Shown one piece after another: positions 43,598 through 52,971 of a stretch of DNA of 64,000 bases. The DNA is taken from assembly GCA_017519145.1 (NCBI GenBank), contig JAFWTA010000030.1, forward strand, positions 248,001 through 312,000, read 5' to 3'. A program made the position numbers and the translations under genes. This DNA is from Ruminococcus sp. (GTDB taxonomy: Bacteria; Bacillota; Clostridia; Oscillospirales; Ruminococcaceae). Below the pieces are notes generated by a model. The model saw only the letters and a list, made by a program, of their open reading frames with translations, searched no databases and was not told where the DNA came from. Positions within the stretch are counted from its first letter, which is position 1. Each line of letters opens with the position of its first letter.

Positions 43598-43626
43598 ATT
43601 ATATCATTTCTATCCAGTCTTGTCAA
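43598..43626 (-). promoter_or_regulatory. Consensus promoter of the putative small RNA
   Basis: Minus strand TTGACA (43626-43621), 17 bases, TATAAT (43603-43598). No protein gene follows on this strand before the next terminator. Confidence 0.8.
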
Positions 43627-43632
43627 TAAGCG

Positions 43633-43677
43633 GCAGCATTATTTGTCTAAATCAAACAAATAATGCTGCTTTTTTTA
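43633..43677 (+). terminator. Strong plus-strand hairpin facing the channel gene
   Basis: GCAGCATTATTTGT (43633-43646) pairs with ACAAATAATGCTGC (43656-43669), then eight T. No plus-strand gene ends directly before it. On the minus strand it lies after the channel gene stop and could also end that operon, though without a T tract. Confidence 0.75.
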
Positions 43678-43692
43678 TATTTATGTACCTTT

Positions 43693-44667
43693 TTATTCTT
43701 TAACTAACTTTTCGCTCTTGACGATAAGGATATCATTCTGACGCATTTTCAGTTCATCCATAGGAACTACGGTAAGGTCTCCCCTGAGTATGACAAGTAT
43801 TCGCATATTATAATTTTCCGCAGCCTCGCTGACTTTCATGCCATTGAACTCGCTGTTCTTGTCAACAAGTATTTCGCCAACTTCATTGATATCACTGAAC
43901 CGGACATCGGAGTGCTGATTTTTCGTGTACTGCTCAACAAATCCGGCACTTATGATACCTGTGGGAATAGCAACTACTCCAACACCGAGAAAAGCGATAC
44001 ATATCGCCATAAGCTTGCCTATGACGGTTATGGGGTAGATATCACCGTAACCAACCGTAAGAAGCGTAGAAACACTCCACCATATACCCGAGAATGCGTT
44101 TCTGAAAGCTTCCGGCTGTGCATCATGCTCAACGCTGTACATTCCAAGAGATGAGGCAAGCATAAGCACTATGATGATGAACACTGATGAGATTATCTGG
44201 TTCTTTTTTTCGGTGAGTACGGTCGTTATGACATGGAACGAATCATAGTGTGCGTTAACTCTGAACAGATGGAATATCCTTACCACTCTCAGCATCCTGA
44301 ATACTATGAAGCCTTCCAAGAAGAAAAAAGGCAGTATCGTCAGCAGATCAACTATACCGTCAAATGACCACAGGAACTTCAGTCTCGAAGACAGTTCACT
44401 CTTTCCCGGATAAAGATAGTCCGCAGTCCATATGCGCAGAATGTACTCAATGCAGAATATCAATATGGTGAATATCTCGATAACTCTGAATAATGTGGTG
44501 AAGCCCTCCAGCTCGTCAAAGGTCTCCAGAAAGACTGTCAGTATATTCAGTATAATGACTGCCACTATGAACCAGTCGAAAGAACGGCTTATGAGGTCAT
44601 CCTTGTTGCCTATCTGGATAATATCGAATATCCGCCGTTTAAGGGATTTTTTTGTCTTGTCACTCAA
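43693..44667 (-). CDS. Voltage-gated potassium channel (6-TM, RCK-C tail)
   Basis: 324 residues. Six helices with an S4 bearing Arg at every third position (FRMLRVVRIFHLFR near 123), pore helix and the K+ filter TVGYGD near 208. The C-terminal ~75 residues (ILVDKNSEFNGMKVSEAAENYNMRIL..RGD..VVP) resemble a TrkA_C/RCK-C ligand domain. ATG overlaps the dgt stop by 8 bases; last gene of a five-gene operon. Confidence 0.9.
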   Translation of the reverse strand: MSDKTKKSLKRRIFDIIQIGNKDDLISRSFDWFIVAVIILNILTVFLETFDELEGFTTLFRVIEIFTILIFCIEYILRIWTADYLYPGKSELSSRLKFLWSFDGIVDLLTILPFFFLEGFIVFRMLRVVRIFHLFRVNAHYDSFHVITTVLTEKKNQIISSVFIIIVLMLASSLGMYSVEHDAQPEAFRNAFSGIWWSVSTLLTVGYGDIYPITVIGKLMAICIAFLGVGVVAIPTGIISAGFVEQYTKNQHSDVRFSDINEVGEILVDKNSEFNGMKVSEAAENYNMRILVILRGDLTVVPMDELKMRQNDILIVKSEKLVKE

Positions 44668-46084
44668 TTCCGCTCAGCTCCCTGTAAAGTTTTCGGGCAT
44701 AACCATCGGTCATGCCGCAGATATAGTCTGTCACAAGCATAAGCCTGAGATAGAGCCTTTCCGATTCGGACTTGCCCTCAGCACTGACTCTGTATGCACG
44801 GATATAGTTCTCCGACACAAGCCGCATTATCCTCTGCTCAATGGCGGAGCTTTCATATTCAGTATCATAGAGCACAGCCGCACGGGTAAGCTTGTTCAGC
44901 AGAAACTCGTATATCTCTCCCGCAGCTATCTCCAGCTTGTATATCTCCTTGGAGCTGAAAACATAGCGGTAAGCCATGTCTCCGAGAGCACAGGCAATAG
45001 CATTTCCGTGGGATACCGCAAGCAACTCCTTGGGGAAGCTGCCCTCCATTATAGCGTCATAGTTGTTGGTGAAGCCGTATGCTGCGCATCTCAGAAGCGC
45101 TCCCTGCACATAGATTATCCAGCGCTGGACCGCGTTCTGCTCGGGAGAGGATATCCCTCTCTTGATCGCCTGTGAATAATAGTCCTCCAGCTTTTCTACG
45201 GCTCTGCTGTATTCCTCTCTCTCCCCCTCATCGGCGCATTTCTCCATATAGCGCTCCTTCAGGTCACTGACCAGCTGAGAGTAGGTTATGAAGCCCTTTT
45301 TTACCGCATCCTCGATATCAGCTGTCTTGTAGGCGATATCGTCAGCCGCTTCCAGTATGAACGCCAAAGGATGTCGGCAGTCCACAGCTCCCGTACTGTT
45401 GACTATATCCTCGAATATCTCTCTGTCTGCATAATAGTAGCCCATCTTCTTGTCCTTGATGTTGCCGCTTTTCTTGTTGATACCCGTAGACGGAACAGGA
45501 TATTTTATTATAGTATTGAGTAGAGTATATGTGAGGTTCATACCGTTCTCGTCCACAAGGAAGTGAAGCTTTGTAAGCAGACGAAGTGCCTGCGCATTGC
45601 CCTCAAAGTTATAGAAGTCTGCTGCCATCTGCGGAGTCAGTATACTGTCAAGGCTCCTGCCGCCCAGCTCGAGCCTTGGCAGATTTCTTCTGAACCAGTC
45701 ACGGACATAGTCCTCGCCGAAATGTCCGAAGGGCGGATTTCCGATATCATGGATCAGTCCCGCACATTCAAGGACACTGCATATTTTCCCGATAACCTCC
45801 TCGTCAATATCCTCGTCCTTACGATGCTCAAATATATAGCGGAATATCATCTGTCCCAGAGATTTTCCGAAGGACGATACTTCGAGAGAATGGGTAAGGC
45901 GGGTGCGTACAAAATCTCCCCTGTCAAGAGGAAAGACCTGGGTCTTGTCCTGAAGCCGCCTGAATGAGGCACTGCCGATTATACGGTGATAGTCCTTCTG
46001 AAACTCGTTCCTGCGGTCAGAGCTTACTGCTGAGGTAGTGAAGCCCCTTCTTCTCTTGTCACATAATAATTCTTTCCAGTTCAT
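44660..46084 (-). CDS. dgt: dGTP triphosphohydrolase-type HD enzyme
   Basis: 474 residues. Hydrolyses dNTPs (dGTP in the prototype) to nucleoside and triphosphate. HD motifs: RLTHSLEVSSFGKSLG near 60, LIHDIGNPPFGHFGE near 115 and ADDIAYKTADIEDA near 243. The N-terminal SVRRNEFQKDYHRIIGSASFRRLQDKTQVFPL-type region is diagnostic. Start overlaps the sfsA stop by four bases (ATGA). Confidence 0.93.
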   Translation of the reverse strand: MNWKELLCDKRRRGFTTSAVSSDRRNEFQKDYHRIIGSASFRRLQDKTQVFPLDRGDFVRTRLTHSLEVSSFGKSLGQMIFRYIFEHRKDEDIDEEVIGKICSVLECAGLIHDIGNPPFGHFGEDYVRDWFRRNLPRLELGGRSLDSILTPQMAADFYNFEGNAQALRLLTKLHFLVDENGMNLTYTLLNTIIKYPVPSTGINKKSGNIKDKKMGYYYADREIFEDIVNSTGAVDCRHPLAFILEAADDIAYKTADIEDAVKKGFITYSQLVSDLKERYMEKCADEGEREEYSRAVEKLEDYYSQAIKRGISSPEQNAVQRWIIYVQGALLRCAAYGFTNNYDAIMEGSFPKELLAVSHGNAIACALGDMAYRYVFSSKEIYKLEIAAGEIYEFLLNKLTRAAVLYDTEYESSAIEQRIMRLVSENYIRAYRVSAEGKSESERLYLRLMLVTDYICGMTDGYARKLYRELSGIE

Positions 46085-46788
46085 ATCATCAGCTCCGTTC
46101 TTATGGTAACAGGTCGGTCGATGGTCATACTATCGGGTGTCACAATGCAGTCATATGCCAGAAGCCTTACTCCTGCCTTTTCTGCTTCCCTCAATGCATC
46201 GCCGAATCCCCTGTGCATTGCATCATTGGGTCTGAACTCTGTGACCTCCTTCATCTGTATCACAAATAGTATGTATGCCCCGAAGCCCTCCGATTTTGCA
46301 CGGATGAGCTCATGTATATGCTTTACTCCTCTTTCGGTAGGTGCGTCGGGGAAAAGCACTATGCCGTCATTTTCAAGGGTGACTCCCTTGACCTCAAGAA
46401 AGGAGACCTTTCCCCTGTCCTCGATACGGAAATCAAATCTTGAATCTCCGTATGTATACTCACGCCGGATGACAGCCTGTTTTGTGAAGAGCTCTCCCTT
46501 TTTCAGCCATTCCCCGGCGGCTGCATTGGGTATCTGCGAATCCATATTCACCAGCAGCGGCGAAGCGCCATCCCGCAGCTTTTCCACTGTTACAAGATCA
46601 AAGCGCGTCTTTCTCGCAGGATTGTCCGACTCCTCAAGATATACGGTACAGCCCTCTGTGAGAAGCTCCCTGCACCGTCCTGTATTCTTTACATGGACAG
46701 TCTCCTCTTTGCCGTCTATCAGTACCCTTGCAATAAATCTGTTTGGGCGGCTCAGGAACTCAGCTTTCCTTATATGATGATACTTCAT
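46081..46788 (-). CDS. sfsA: SfsA family protein
   Basis: 235 residues. SfsA (sugar fermentation stimulation A) has an N-terminal OB-like part (RFIARVLIDGKEETVHVKNTGRC) and a nuclease-like C-terminal part (SRFDFRIE, SFLEVKGVTL, FPDAPTERGVKH). Conserved Asp/Glu/Lys of a PD-(D/E)XK core are kept. Molecular role uncertain; DNA binding or cleavage is suggested by the fold. ATG 46788 chosen because homologues begin MKYHHI-like; the long frame enters the previous gene. Confidence 0.9.
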   Translation of the reverse strand: MKYHHIRKAEFLSRPNRFIARVLIDGKEETVHVKNTGRCRELLTEGCTVYLEESDNPARKTRFDLVTVEKLRDGASPLLVNMDSQIPNAAAGEWLKKGELFTKQAVIRREYTYGDSRFDFRIEDRGKVSFLEVKGVTLENDGIVLFPDAPTERGVKHIHELIRAKSEGFGAYILFVIQMKEVTEFRPNDAMHRGFGDALREAEKAGVRLLAYDCIVTPDSMTIDRPVTIRTELMI

Positions 46789-48403
46789 AGTCTTTTCCGT
46801 AAAGCTCCTTGTATTTGTCCTTTGTGCATATGATATACAGCCCCTTTTCATCAAGCTTATCCTTGAACGGACGATATGCAGTGCCGCTGAAAGCTTCTGC
46901 AACGTATCCTCCATCGAAGCCAAGGGACTCTATTATGGGCGCAACTGCCAGAGGTGATGAACAGATGACATAATCCGGAGCACCAAAAGACCTTGCATAT
47001 GCTCTGTCCTCCTCCATCTCCCTTTCGTCTGCAACGATGTGAGTAACATATGTCACATTGCCCTCCATATTGTAGTAGAGGTTCTTATCGAAATAGGCGT
47101 TCAATGTTACGGGGGCATCGGGATAGATGTTGGTGTCGTCAGTCAGCCACGCTATCATTATCCTGCTGTTCTCGATATTCATGTCCTTTATCCACTCTGC
47201 CGCCGCAGGTGCATTGTCATAGGGCTTCATTATATCATTGGCATAGCTGTAAATGTCCCAGTAGATATTGACAGCCACTGAAATTACTGCTCCGCCTGCG
47301 ATGCAGGTCTTGGCAAATTTCTCGGAAATGCCGCTCTTTTTTATTACGTCCGTGAACTCTGTCAGCTTTATGGGCTCCTTTTCCGAAGCAGTCCACATAA
47401 TGAATATGACATAGAGCAGGAACATTCCATAGTGATGGGGATAGGCATAGATGCTCATTATGACTGCCGCACAGAAATAAGGTATTATCATCTCTGCGAT
47501 CATGCGGCGCTTTTTGCAGACTATGAATATCACAGCCCAGATCAGCAGCGAAACCGCCGCCGCTCCAACCATTTCGCCTATACTGTTGACCTCGTCCTGT
47601 ATGCTCGATGCATCTGAGGAGAATGAGGTAATGAATACCTCGCTGGGAATAAATATGAAGCACATCAGAAGTACCACAGGATAGCTGTATGTCTTATCAA
47701 GATGCACCGCCATGGTATCCTGCTTGGGAGCTATATCCAGAATAATTGCCATCGCCGCTGCAAGCAGAGCTCCATAGCCAATGAAAAGCTTCTTATTTGC
47801 AAACAGCTCTGAAAGCGTCCTGCGGAAGCTCCTCTTTCGTATCATCTCACCTGCTATGTCCGCAAGAGCTATACCTCCCGCAAATGCAATACCGTATGAG
47901 TGACACAGACATAAAAATATCATTGAAAGTATGTACGGGAGAGGTTTTTCACGCCTGCTGCTGTAAAACTCAGCGCAGAGCAGTCCTGCGAACATAAGCA
48001 TTGCATAAGGACGTGAGAGCACACAGTAATGGTAAATCACAAAGAAGCTTGTGGGCAGCAGCGCCTTTGTGACGCGGCTGAACGGTGAACGCAGCTCCAG
48101 CATGATGATCATGGCTTCAAAGAATATGAACTGCACTCCCTTGATAGTCAGCTCATAGGACAGTCCCAGACAGGAGGCAAGCTTTATAAGCATATGCCAG
48201 AGCGGCGGATGTCCCTCATAGTGAGGGATAGTGAATATCACCTCACACCATGAAGCGTCCCGTCCCACAAGATAGGGCTGAGCCTCCTCATACCACGGCT
48301 CGTGACAGATAAGTCCGACTATGCCTATCACTGTTGCTACAGCAGTTATGATAAGTCCGAACAATACATCGGACCTCTTTTCGTTTTTAGCTTTATTATT
48401 CAT
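46760..48403 (-). CDS. GT-C type membrane glycosyltransferase
   Basis: 547 residues, about 11-12 helices. The first outer loop has the acidic motif HEPWYEEAQPYLVGRD and the next HYEGHPPLWHMLIKLA, as in GT39/GT83-like polyprenyl-phosphate-sugar transferases. The last ~130 residues form an extracytoplasmic domain (YDNAPAAAEWIKDMN, then DYVICSSPLAVAPII). Acceptor unknown. Overlaps AraC-type gene by 8 bases and sfsA by 29. Confidence 0.82.
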   Translation of the reverse strand: MNNKAKNEKRSDVLFGLIITAVATVIGIVGLICHEPWYEEAQPYLVGRDASWCEVIFTIPHYEGHPPLWHMLIKLASCLGLSYELTIKGVQFIFFEAMIIMLELRSPFSRVTKALLPTSFFVIYHYCVLSRPYAMLMFAGLLCAEFYSSRREKPLPYILSMIFLCLCHSYGIAFAGGIALADIAGEMIRKRSFRRTLSELFANKKLFIGYGALLAAAMAIILDIAPKQDTMAVHLDKTYSYPVVLLMCFIFIPSEVFITSFSSDASSIQDEVNSIGEMVGAAAVSLLIWAVIFIVCKKRRMIAEMIIPYFCAAVIMSIYAYPHHYGMFLLYVIFIMWTASEKEPIKLTEFTDVIKKSGISEKFAKTCIAGGAVISVAVNIYWDIYSYANDIMKPYDNAPAAAEWIKDMNIENSRIMIAWLTDDTNIYPDAPVTLNAYFDKNLYYNMEGNVTYVTHIVADEREMEEDRAYARSFGAPDYVICSSPLAVAPIIESLGFDGGYVAEAFSGTAYRPFKDKLDEKGLYIICTKDKYKELYGKDYEVSSYKES

Positions 48404-49160
48404 CGCCGTGTTTATTCCCTTCGATAACGTCTTTATAGTGCAGCTCCCTGAACTTCTTGGGAGTCATGCCGTTGATCTTTCTGAATACGCTGATAAATGC
48501 GCTCTGAGATGAAAAACCGAGTGCAAGAGATATATCAAGGCAGGAAAAATCAGAGTTTCTCAGCAGATTTTCCGCTGTGGAGATCTTAGCCCGCGTGATG
48601 AAGTTCTTTATGCTCATGCCCTTTTCCTTTGAAAACAGCTTTGACAGATATGATGGATTGAGCCCGACGTGCTCCGCCAGAACATTGAGTGTAAGATCCT
48701 CATGCAGATGCTCGTAGATATAGTCGATACACCTTCGCACATGAAGGGATATGACATTATCTTTCTTGAGAGTCCTCATGCGCTCGGCAAAGTCCAGCTC
48801 CATCTCTCCGAAAAGGTCGATGAGATCCTCGATGTCCTTCATTTTGTCAGCTCTCTGTATATAAATATCGCTGAGAGTATAGGCGGTATCATGCCCCAGA
48901 CCGCCCTCCACGCAATATCTCGCCACAAGTGCCACAGCTGTCACAAAGTGGTACATAAGATTGCGGACGGGGTCCTGTGAAAGAGTTCCCTTGCCCTTCA
49001 TAAAATCGGGACGTATGCTCTCGAACCTCTTTTTTACCTGCTCCGTGTCTCCGGACTGAACGGCTCTGTAAAAGCTCAGCTCGTACTCGAATGGACTCCT
49101 TGTAAAGCCGTCATTTCGCTGTATGTACAGCCTGTAATTCAGATCTCTGTCGGTCTTCAT
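48396..49160 (-). CDS. AraC-family transcriptional regulator
   Basis: 254 residues. Two helix-turn-helix motifs at the C-terminus (LTLNVLAEHVGLNPSYLSKLFSKEKG and FSCLDISLALGFSSQSAFISVFRKINGMTPKKFRE). The N-terminal ~140 residues are helical without a cupin barrel, a form common in Clostridia. ATG 49160 has AGGAGGTGA upstream. First gene of the operon to 43693 and divergent from the MATE exporter, which it may control. Confidence 0.9.
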   Translation of the reverse strand: MKTDRDLNYRLYIQRNDGFTRSPFEYELSFYRAVQSGDTEQVKKRFESIRPDFMKGKGTLSQDPVRNLMYHFVTAVALVARYCVEGGLGHDTAYTLSDIYIQRADKMKDIEDLIDLFGEMELDFAERMRTLKKDNVISLHVRRCIDYIYEHLHEDLTLNVLAEHVGLNPSYLSKLFSKEKGMSIKNFITRAKISTAENLLRNSDFSCLDISLALGFSSQSAFISVFRKINGMTPKKFRELHYKDVIEGNKHGDE

Positions 49161-49206
49161 GAACTCACCTCCTGTTGCGGTTTCGGTCATATTTTGTGAT
49201 ATTTCT

Positions 49207-49235
49207 ATTATATCCTATTTTTGATACAAATGCAA
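49207..49235 (-). promoter_or_regulatory. Promoter of the araC-GT-sfsA-dgt-channel operon
   Basis: Minus strand TTGCAT (49235-49230), 17 bases, TATAAT (49212-49207). Interlocks with the divergent MATE promoter. Confidence 0.65.
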
Positions 49236-49250
49236 TATTTCTGATATAAT
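49221..49250 (+). promoter_or_regulatory. Promoter of the MATE gene
   Basis: TTGATA (49221-49226), 18 bases, TATAAT (49245-49250). Its -35 lies inside the spacer of the divergent promoter, so RNA polymerase binding is probably mutually exclusive. Confidence 0.6.
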
Positions 49251-49330
49251 TTGTTGGTATCTTGGACTATAATAATCACAACGAAAGAAAGAATAAACAT
49301 GAAAAAACTGCTTCATAAGGAGGCATCACT

Positions 49331-50695
49331 ATGGCAAAGGCAAATGATCTCACAAACGGTAAGGTTTCAAGCCTTATCCTCAAATTCTACTTCCCAATGC
49401 TGCTGACCAATATGCTTCAGCAGATGTACAACATCGCTGACACTGCCATCGTCGGCAAGGGTCTCGGAGACAACGCTCTCGCAGCTGTGGGAAATATGTC
49501 GTCCCTTACATTCCTCATATTCGGATTTTCCATGGGACTTGCAAACGGATTTTCAGTTATAGTCGCACAGAGCTTCGGCGCAAAGGATTACTCAAAACTC
49601 CGCCGCTCGGTGGCTTCTTCGGCAATGCTATGCTTCATGATAGCACTTGTGCTGAGTACTGTCAGCATTATTTTCCTGCGTCCCGTACTTGGACTTCTCA
49701 GGACTGATCCCGCAATAATGCATGACGGACTTGTTTACGGCTACTTTATATTCGGCGGTCTCACCGCAACTATCGCCTACAATCTCTGCTCCTGCATACT
49801 CCGCGCACTGGGCGACAGCAAGACACCTTTCATCGCGATCATCATCTCCACCATCGTCAATATCTGCCTTGATATGCTCTGCATATTCGTGCTCAAAACA
49901 GGCGTTGAGGGAGCTGCGATCGCTACAATATTCTCACAGATCGTATCCGCTTTCATCTGCTGGCTGAGGATACGCAGGATAGACGTCCTCATCATCACAA
50001 AGGAAGACTTCAAGGGCAACGGCAGTCTCTTCGCCGAGCTTTTCAAGAACGGTCTTCCCATGGCGCTCATGAACTCCATCACAGCTGTCGGCTGCATGGT
50101 CATCCAGTACTTCGTAAACGGTCTGGGTGTTGCATATACTACTGCATATTCAGCCTGCAGCAAGTTCATAAACCTGTTCATGCAGCCTGCCTGCACTGCC
50201 GGATTTGCAATGTCCGCTTTCACAAGCCAGAATTACGGCGCAAGAAAGTTCAGCCGTATCCGCGAGGGACTCCGTGTATGTCTGGCTATCGCAACGATCT
50301 CCTATGTTATCCTCGGCTCTGTAATGATGTTCTTCCCCACTTACCTTGCAAGGATAATGGTAAGCGGCTCGGAGCCTGTTAAGATCGCAGGAACATATCT
50401 CCCCATATGCGGTATATTCCTCTTTGCAGTTGACTTCCTGTTCGTATTCAGGAACGGCTGTCAGGGCTTCGGAAAGCCCCTTGTGCCCATGATCTCGGGT
50501 ATTGCTGAAATGGCTCTCAGAATTGGCGTTATTGCCCTCTTTATAAATGTTATCGGCTTCAGAGCCACTGCCTATGCAGAAGCCTCTGCATGGATAGGAG
50601 CTCTTATCCTCAATATGGCTTCATTTGAGCATACATTAAACAAGAGTCTCGGAACTTCTGTGATCCATCACAGGAAGCTCAGGACTGCTGCTTGA
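49331..50695 (+). CDS. MATE-family multidrug/toxin exporter
   Basis: 454 residues, twelve helices in two similar halves. Family motifs: MLLTNMLQQMYNIADTAIVGKGLG, GLANGFSVIVAQSFGAKD and MNSITAVGCMVIQYFVNGLG in the second half. Na+- or H+-driven efflux. AAGGAGG site before ATG. Single gene divergent from the AraC-type regulator. Confidence 0.92.
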   Translation: MAKANDLTNGKVSSLILKFYFPMLLTNMLQQMYNIADTAIVGKGLGDNALAAVGNMSSLTFLIFGFSMGLANGFSVIVAQSFGAKDYSKLRRSVASSAMLCFMIALVLSTVSIIFLRPVLGLLRTDPAIMHDGLVYGYFIFGGLTATIAYNLCSCILRALGDSKTPFIAIIISTIVNICLDMLCIFVLKTGVEGAAIATIFSQIVSAFICWLRIRRIDVLIITKEDFKGNGSLFAELFKNGLPMALMNSITAVGCMVIQYFVNGLGVAYTTAYSACSKFINLFMQPACTAGFAMSAFTSQNYGARKFSRIREGLRVCLAIATISYVILGSVMMFFPTYLARIMVSGSEPVKIAGTYLPICGIFLFAVDFLFVFRNGCQGFGKPLVPMISGIAEMALRIGVIALFINVIGFRATAYAEASAWIGALILNMASFEHTLNKSLGTSVIHHRKLRTAA

Positions 50696-50748
50696 TCCCA
50701 GACTGGTTTTCAGTCGTTAATATACACCCCAATTCCATTCCTCACTCC

Positions 50749-50779
50749 GCTGTCTGTGCCCCCACAGACAGCACTTTTT
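50749..50779 (+). terminator. Terminator of the MATE gene
   Basis: GCTGTCTGTG (50749-50758) pairs with CACAGACAGC (50763-50772), then ACTTTTTTT. Confidence 0.9.
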
Positions 50780-50786
50780 TTGCAAA

Positions 50787-50818
50787 AAACAGCCCCTCGA
50801 TCTCTCGAAGGGCTGTAT
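50787..50818 (-). terminator. Terminator of the ECF sigma operon
   Basis: CAGCCC (50790-50795) pairs with GGGCTG (50810-50815) with an inner CGA/TCG pairing; minus-strand tail TTTTTTG. Confidence 0.8.
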
Positions 50819-50872
50819 CTGAACTTTCTTTTGCAATTCAAATTATATCGTAAGCGAACTTCCGTAAGCTGC

Positions 50873-52381
50873 TTAATTGGATGTTGTAAAAGTGAATGCA
50901 GGATCTTTTGGAGGATCAAACAGAAATTCCTCTGGGACTGTTACAGATTCAATGCTGTTAGCTTCTGCATACTTTCTGATCTGTTCCTGTTCATAGACTT
51001 CCTGAGCTTTCTGCGCCTGTTTTGATATTTCTGCTTCTATCTTTTCATTTTCGGCGGCAATCTTCTCCATTTCATCCGATGAGATGTCATTTTCGCCAAT
51101 ATGATCAATAACATCTGATCGATGTATCCTGATCTCTTCGTCAATGCCTTCCACTTTTATCAGTATCTTGGCATTGCTGTCTGACGAATACAAGAAGAAA
51201 TTGAAAGGCGGTATATAGACCTGCATCATGCATTTTGACGCATACGCCGCAGGTGCGGTAATTGCAGTTTTCTCCTGCATATCGGGAACTATTTCAAGCA
51301 AGTCGGTATGACCGTCACTTAGCAAACTGTCAGCTGCATCTTCAAATGGTAAGTAGTAAGCCATTGACTCCGATGTGACTGAATCGCTGATATCGCTGAA
51401 GTAATCCTTTCTTACGAAGCTTCCAACGTCCTCCACGGGCATAGCCGAAGTGCCGTCAAAGTTTATCGAGCATTTCCACATATCCTTATTATCGGGCACA
51501 TCAACAGCAGTGTAGTTCTCTGTTTTATCGTCATAAGCTCCAATGAACATATCATAATTGCTTCCGCTGTTTTCTCCCATTGAATAAAGCACCTGTGCAG
51601 TAACCGCCCTGATGTCATCGCCGTCTTTTATGAAGCATTTGTAATCAAATGAAGCAGCTGCAACAATATTGCCGTCCTGATCAAGCATATTTCCGTATTT
51701 GTCTCCTGTGAAATGCCTATCCGCAGCGTACTGTGCTTCGGAACGGGACATGAAATAATAGTCATTGCTAAGTTCTTCAAACTCCTTGTCGCTGTATTTT
51801 GAATTTGATTCCGCAGCTGCAAGGATACTTGACCTGCCAAATTCGCCCTTATACTCAACTGCATAGACCTGATCGGTAAAAATGTCAGGTGCGGCAGTCC
51901 TTACGAAAAAGCGGACTCTTATCTCATCGTCGTCACTTTCCTCAAAGGGACTTCTGTAAAGCGGATCCACAAGTATATCGGAAGCAACATAGTCCTTCAG
52001 CGGCATATCATATATATCATAGGTGTGTTCTTCTGTCTCTGAAAGTATCTCTGATACAAGCTGACGGTACTTTTCATCGCCTCCCTTGCGGAGACCAGTC
52101 ATAAATTCCTGTACAAAGGCTGTCTTGGGAAGAACTCCCACACAGATGACCACCGCCGCAGCTGCGGCTATCCACTTGAGTACAGGTGCTGCTCTGTGCT
52201 TGCCCGTAACGTTCTCAAGGTCGCTTACGGTAAACTCGCTGTCGGAAAAATCCGAATCTTTTTCAGGAAAAGCTCTTGCGGAGATCTTGTCGAAACAATC
52301 AACATTTGATGAAAGCTCCTTCATTTTATCTCTGAGCTTATTCTCAAACTCGGGATCTCCTTTGATATTTTTATCTTTCAC
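50873..52381 (-). CDS. Large membrane-anchored partner (probable anti-sigma) of the ECF factor
   Basis: 502 residues. A charged cytoplasmic part (1-70), one helix (about 71-90, LKWIAAAAAVVICVGVLP), then an extracytoplasmic region of about 410 residues with many Asp/Tyr/Ser and a C-terminal Lys/Glu-rich helix. No known enzyme domain was recognised and no zinc HxxxCxxC anti-sigma motif is present. Its start overlaps the ECF stop by four bases, the usual arrangement for an anti-sigma factor; that function is inferred from context. Confidence 0.65.
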   Translation of the reverse strand: MKDKNIKGDPEFENKLRDKMKELSSNVDCFDKISARAFPEKDSDFSDSEFTVSDLENVTGKHRAAPVLKWIAAAAAVVICVGVLPKTAFVQEFMTGLRKGGDEKYRQLVSEILSETEEHTYDIYDMPLKDYVASDILVDPLYRSPFEESDDDEIRVRFFVRTAAPDIFTDQVYAVEYKGEFGRSSILAAAESNSKYSDKEFEELSNDYYFMSRSEAQYAADRHFTGDKYGNMLDQDGNIVAAASFDYKCFIKDGDDIRAVTAQVLYSMGENSGSNYDMFIGAYDDKTENYTAVDVPDNKDMWKCSINFDGTSAMPVEDVGSFVRKDYFSDISDSVTSESMAYYLPFEDAADSLLSDGHTDLLEIVPDMQEKTAITAPAAYASKCMMQVYIPPFNFFLYSSDSNAKILIKVEGIDEEIRIHRSDVIDHIGENDISSDEMEKIAAENEKIEAEISKQAQKAQEVYEQEQIRKYAEANSIESVTVPEEFLFDPPKDPAFTFTTSN

Positions 52382-52971
52382 TGATCTTCACCTGCCTTTT
52401 CCTGTAATATGGATATTGCTTTTTTGTACCTTGATTTGACCGTTGTTTCGGGACATCTCATTACCTTTGCTATCTGCTTGAAAGTAAGCTCCGCACAGCA
52501 TCTGAGTATAACGGTCTGCCTCTGTACATCGTTAAGATGCTTCAGAAGCTGATTTATGTAAATACTGTCCTCGACAGTCTTTTCAGCCTCGCCGTAGCTC
52601 TGTATTATGAAGTTTGATATCTCTCTTTTGTACCTTCGGCGAAACTCTAATGCAACGTTGCGCGCTATTGTGAGGATAAAACCTTTGCCGTCCCCTTTCT
52701 TTGCGGAGAATTTCTTTACCTGAGTTAGTCTGACAAAGGTCTCGGTCACACAGTCCTGTGACAAATGATAATCAGATGTTATACCGAAGGCCACAGCAAA
52801 AACACTGTCCTTGAACATTGTGTAAAGCTTGCTAAGGCTCTCCTTGGAGGTCGAACAGTTCAATATAAGCTCGTTAACCGTATTGTCAGGCTTGGGAACT
52901 GTATCACTTTCTGTAAATACTGTAAAAATCGCTGTGTCACCTCCGTTGACAGATTTAGTTACGGCATCCAT
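52378..52971 (-). CDS. ECF-type RNA polymerase sigma factor
   Basis: 197 residues. Region 2 (LSKLYTMFKDSVFAVAFGITSDYHLSQDCVTETFVRL) and region 4 (LNDVQRQTVILRCCAELTFKQIAKVMRCPETTVKSRYKKAI) are present; regions 1.1 and 3 are absent. About 45 residues precede region 2. ATG 52971 with AAAAGGAG is chosen; the ATG at 53055 has no ribosome site. Confidence 0.9.
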   Translation of the reverse strand: MDAVTKSVNGGDTAIFTVFTESDTVPKPDNTVNELILNCSTSKESLSKLYTMFKDSVFAVAFGITSDYHLSQDCVTETFVRLTQVKKFSAKKGDGKGFILTIARNVALEFRRRYKREISNFIIQSYGEAEKTVEDSIYINQLLKHLNDVQRQTVILRCCAELTFKQIAKVMRCPETTVKSRYKKAISILQEKAGEDQ

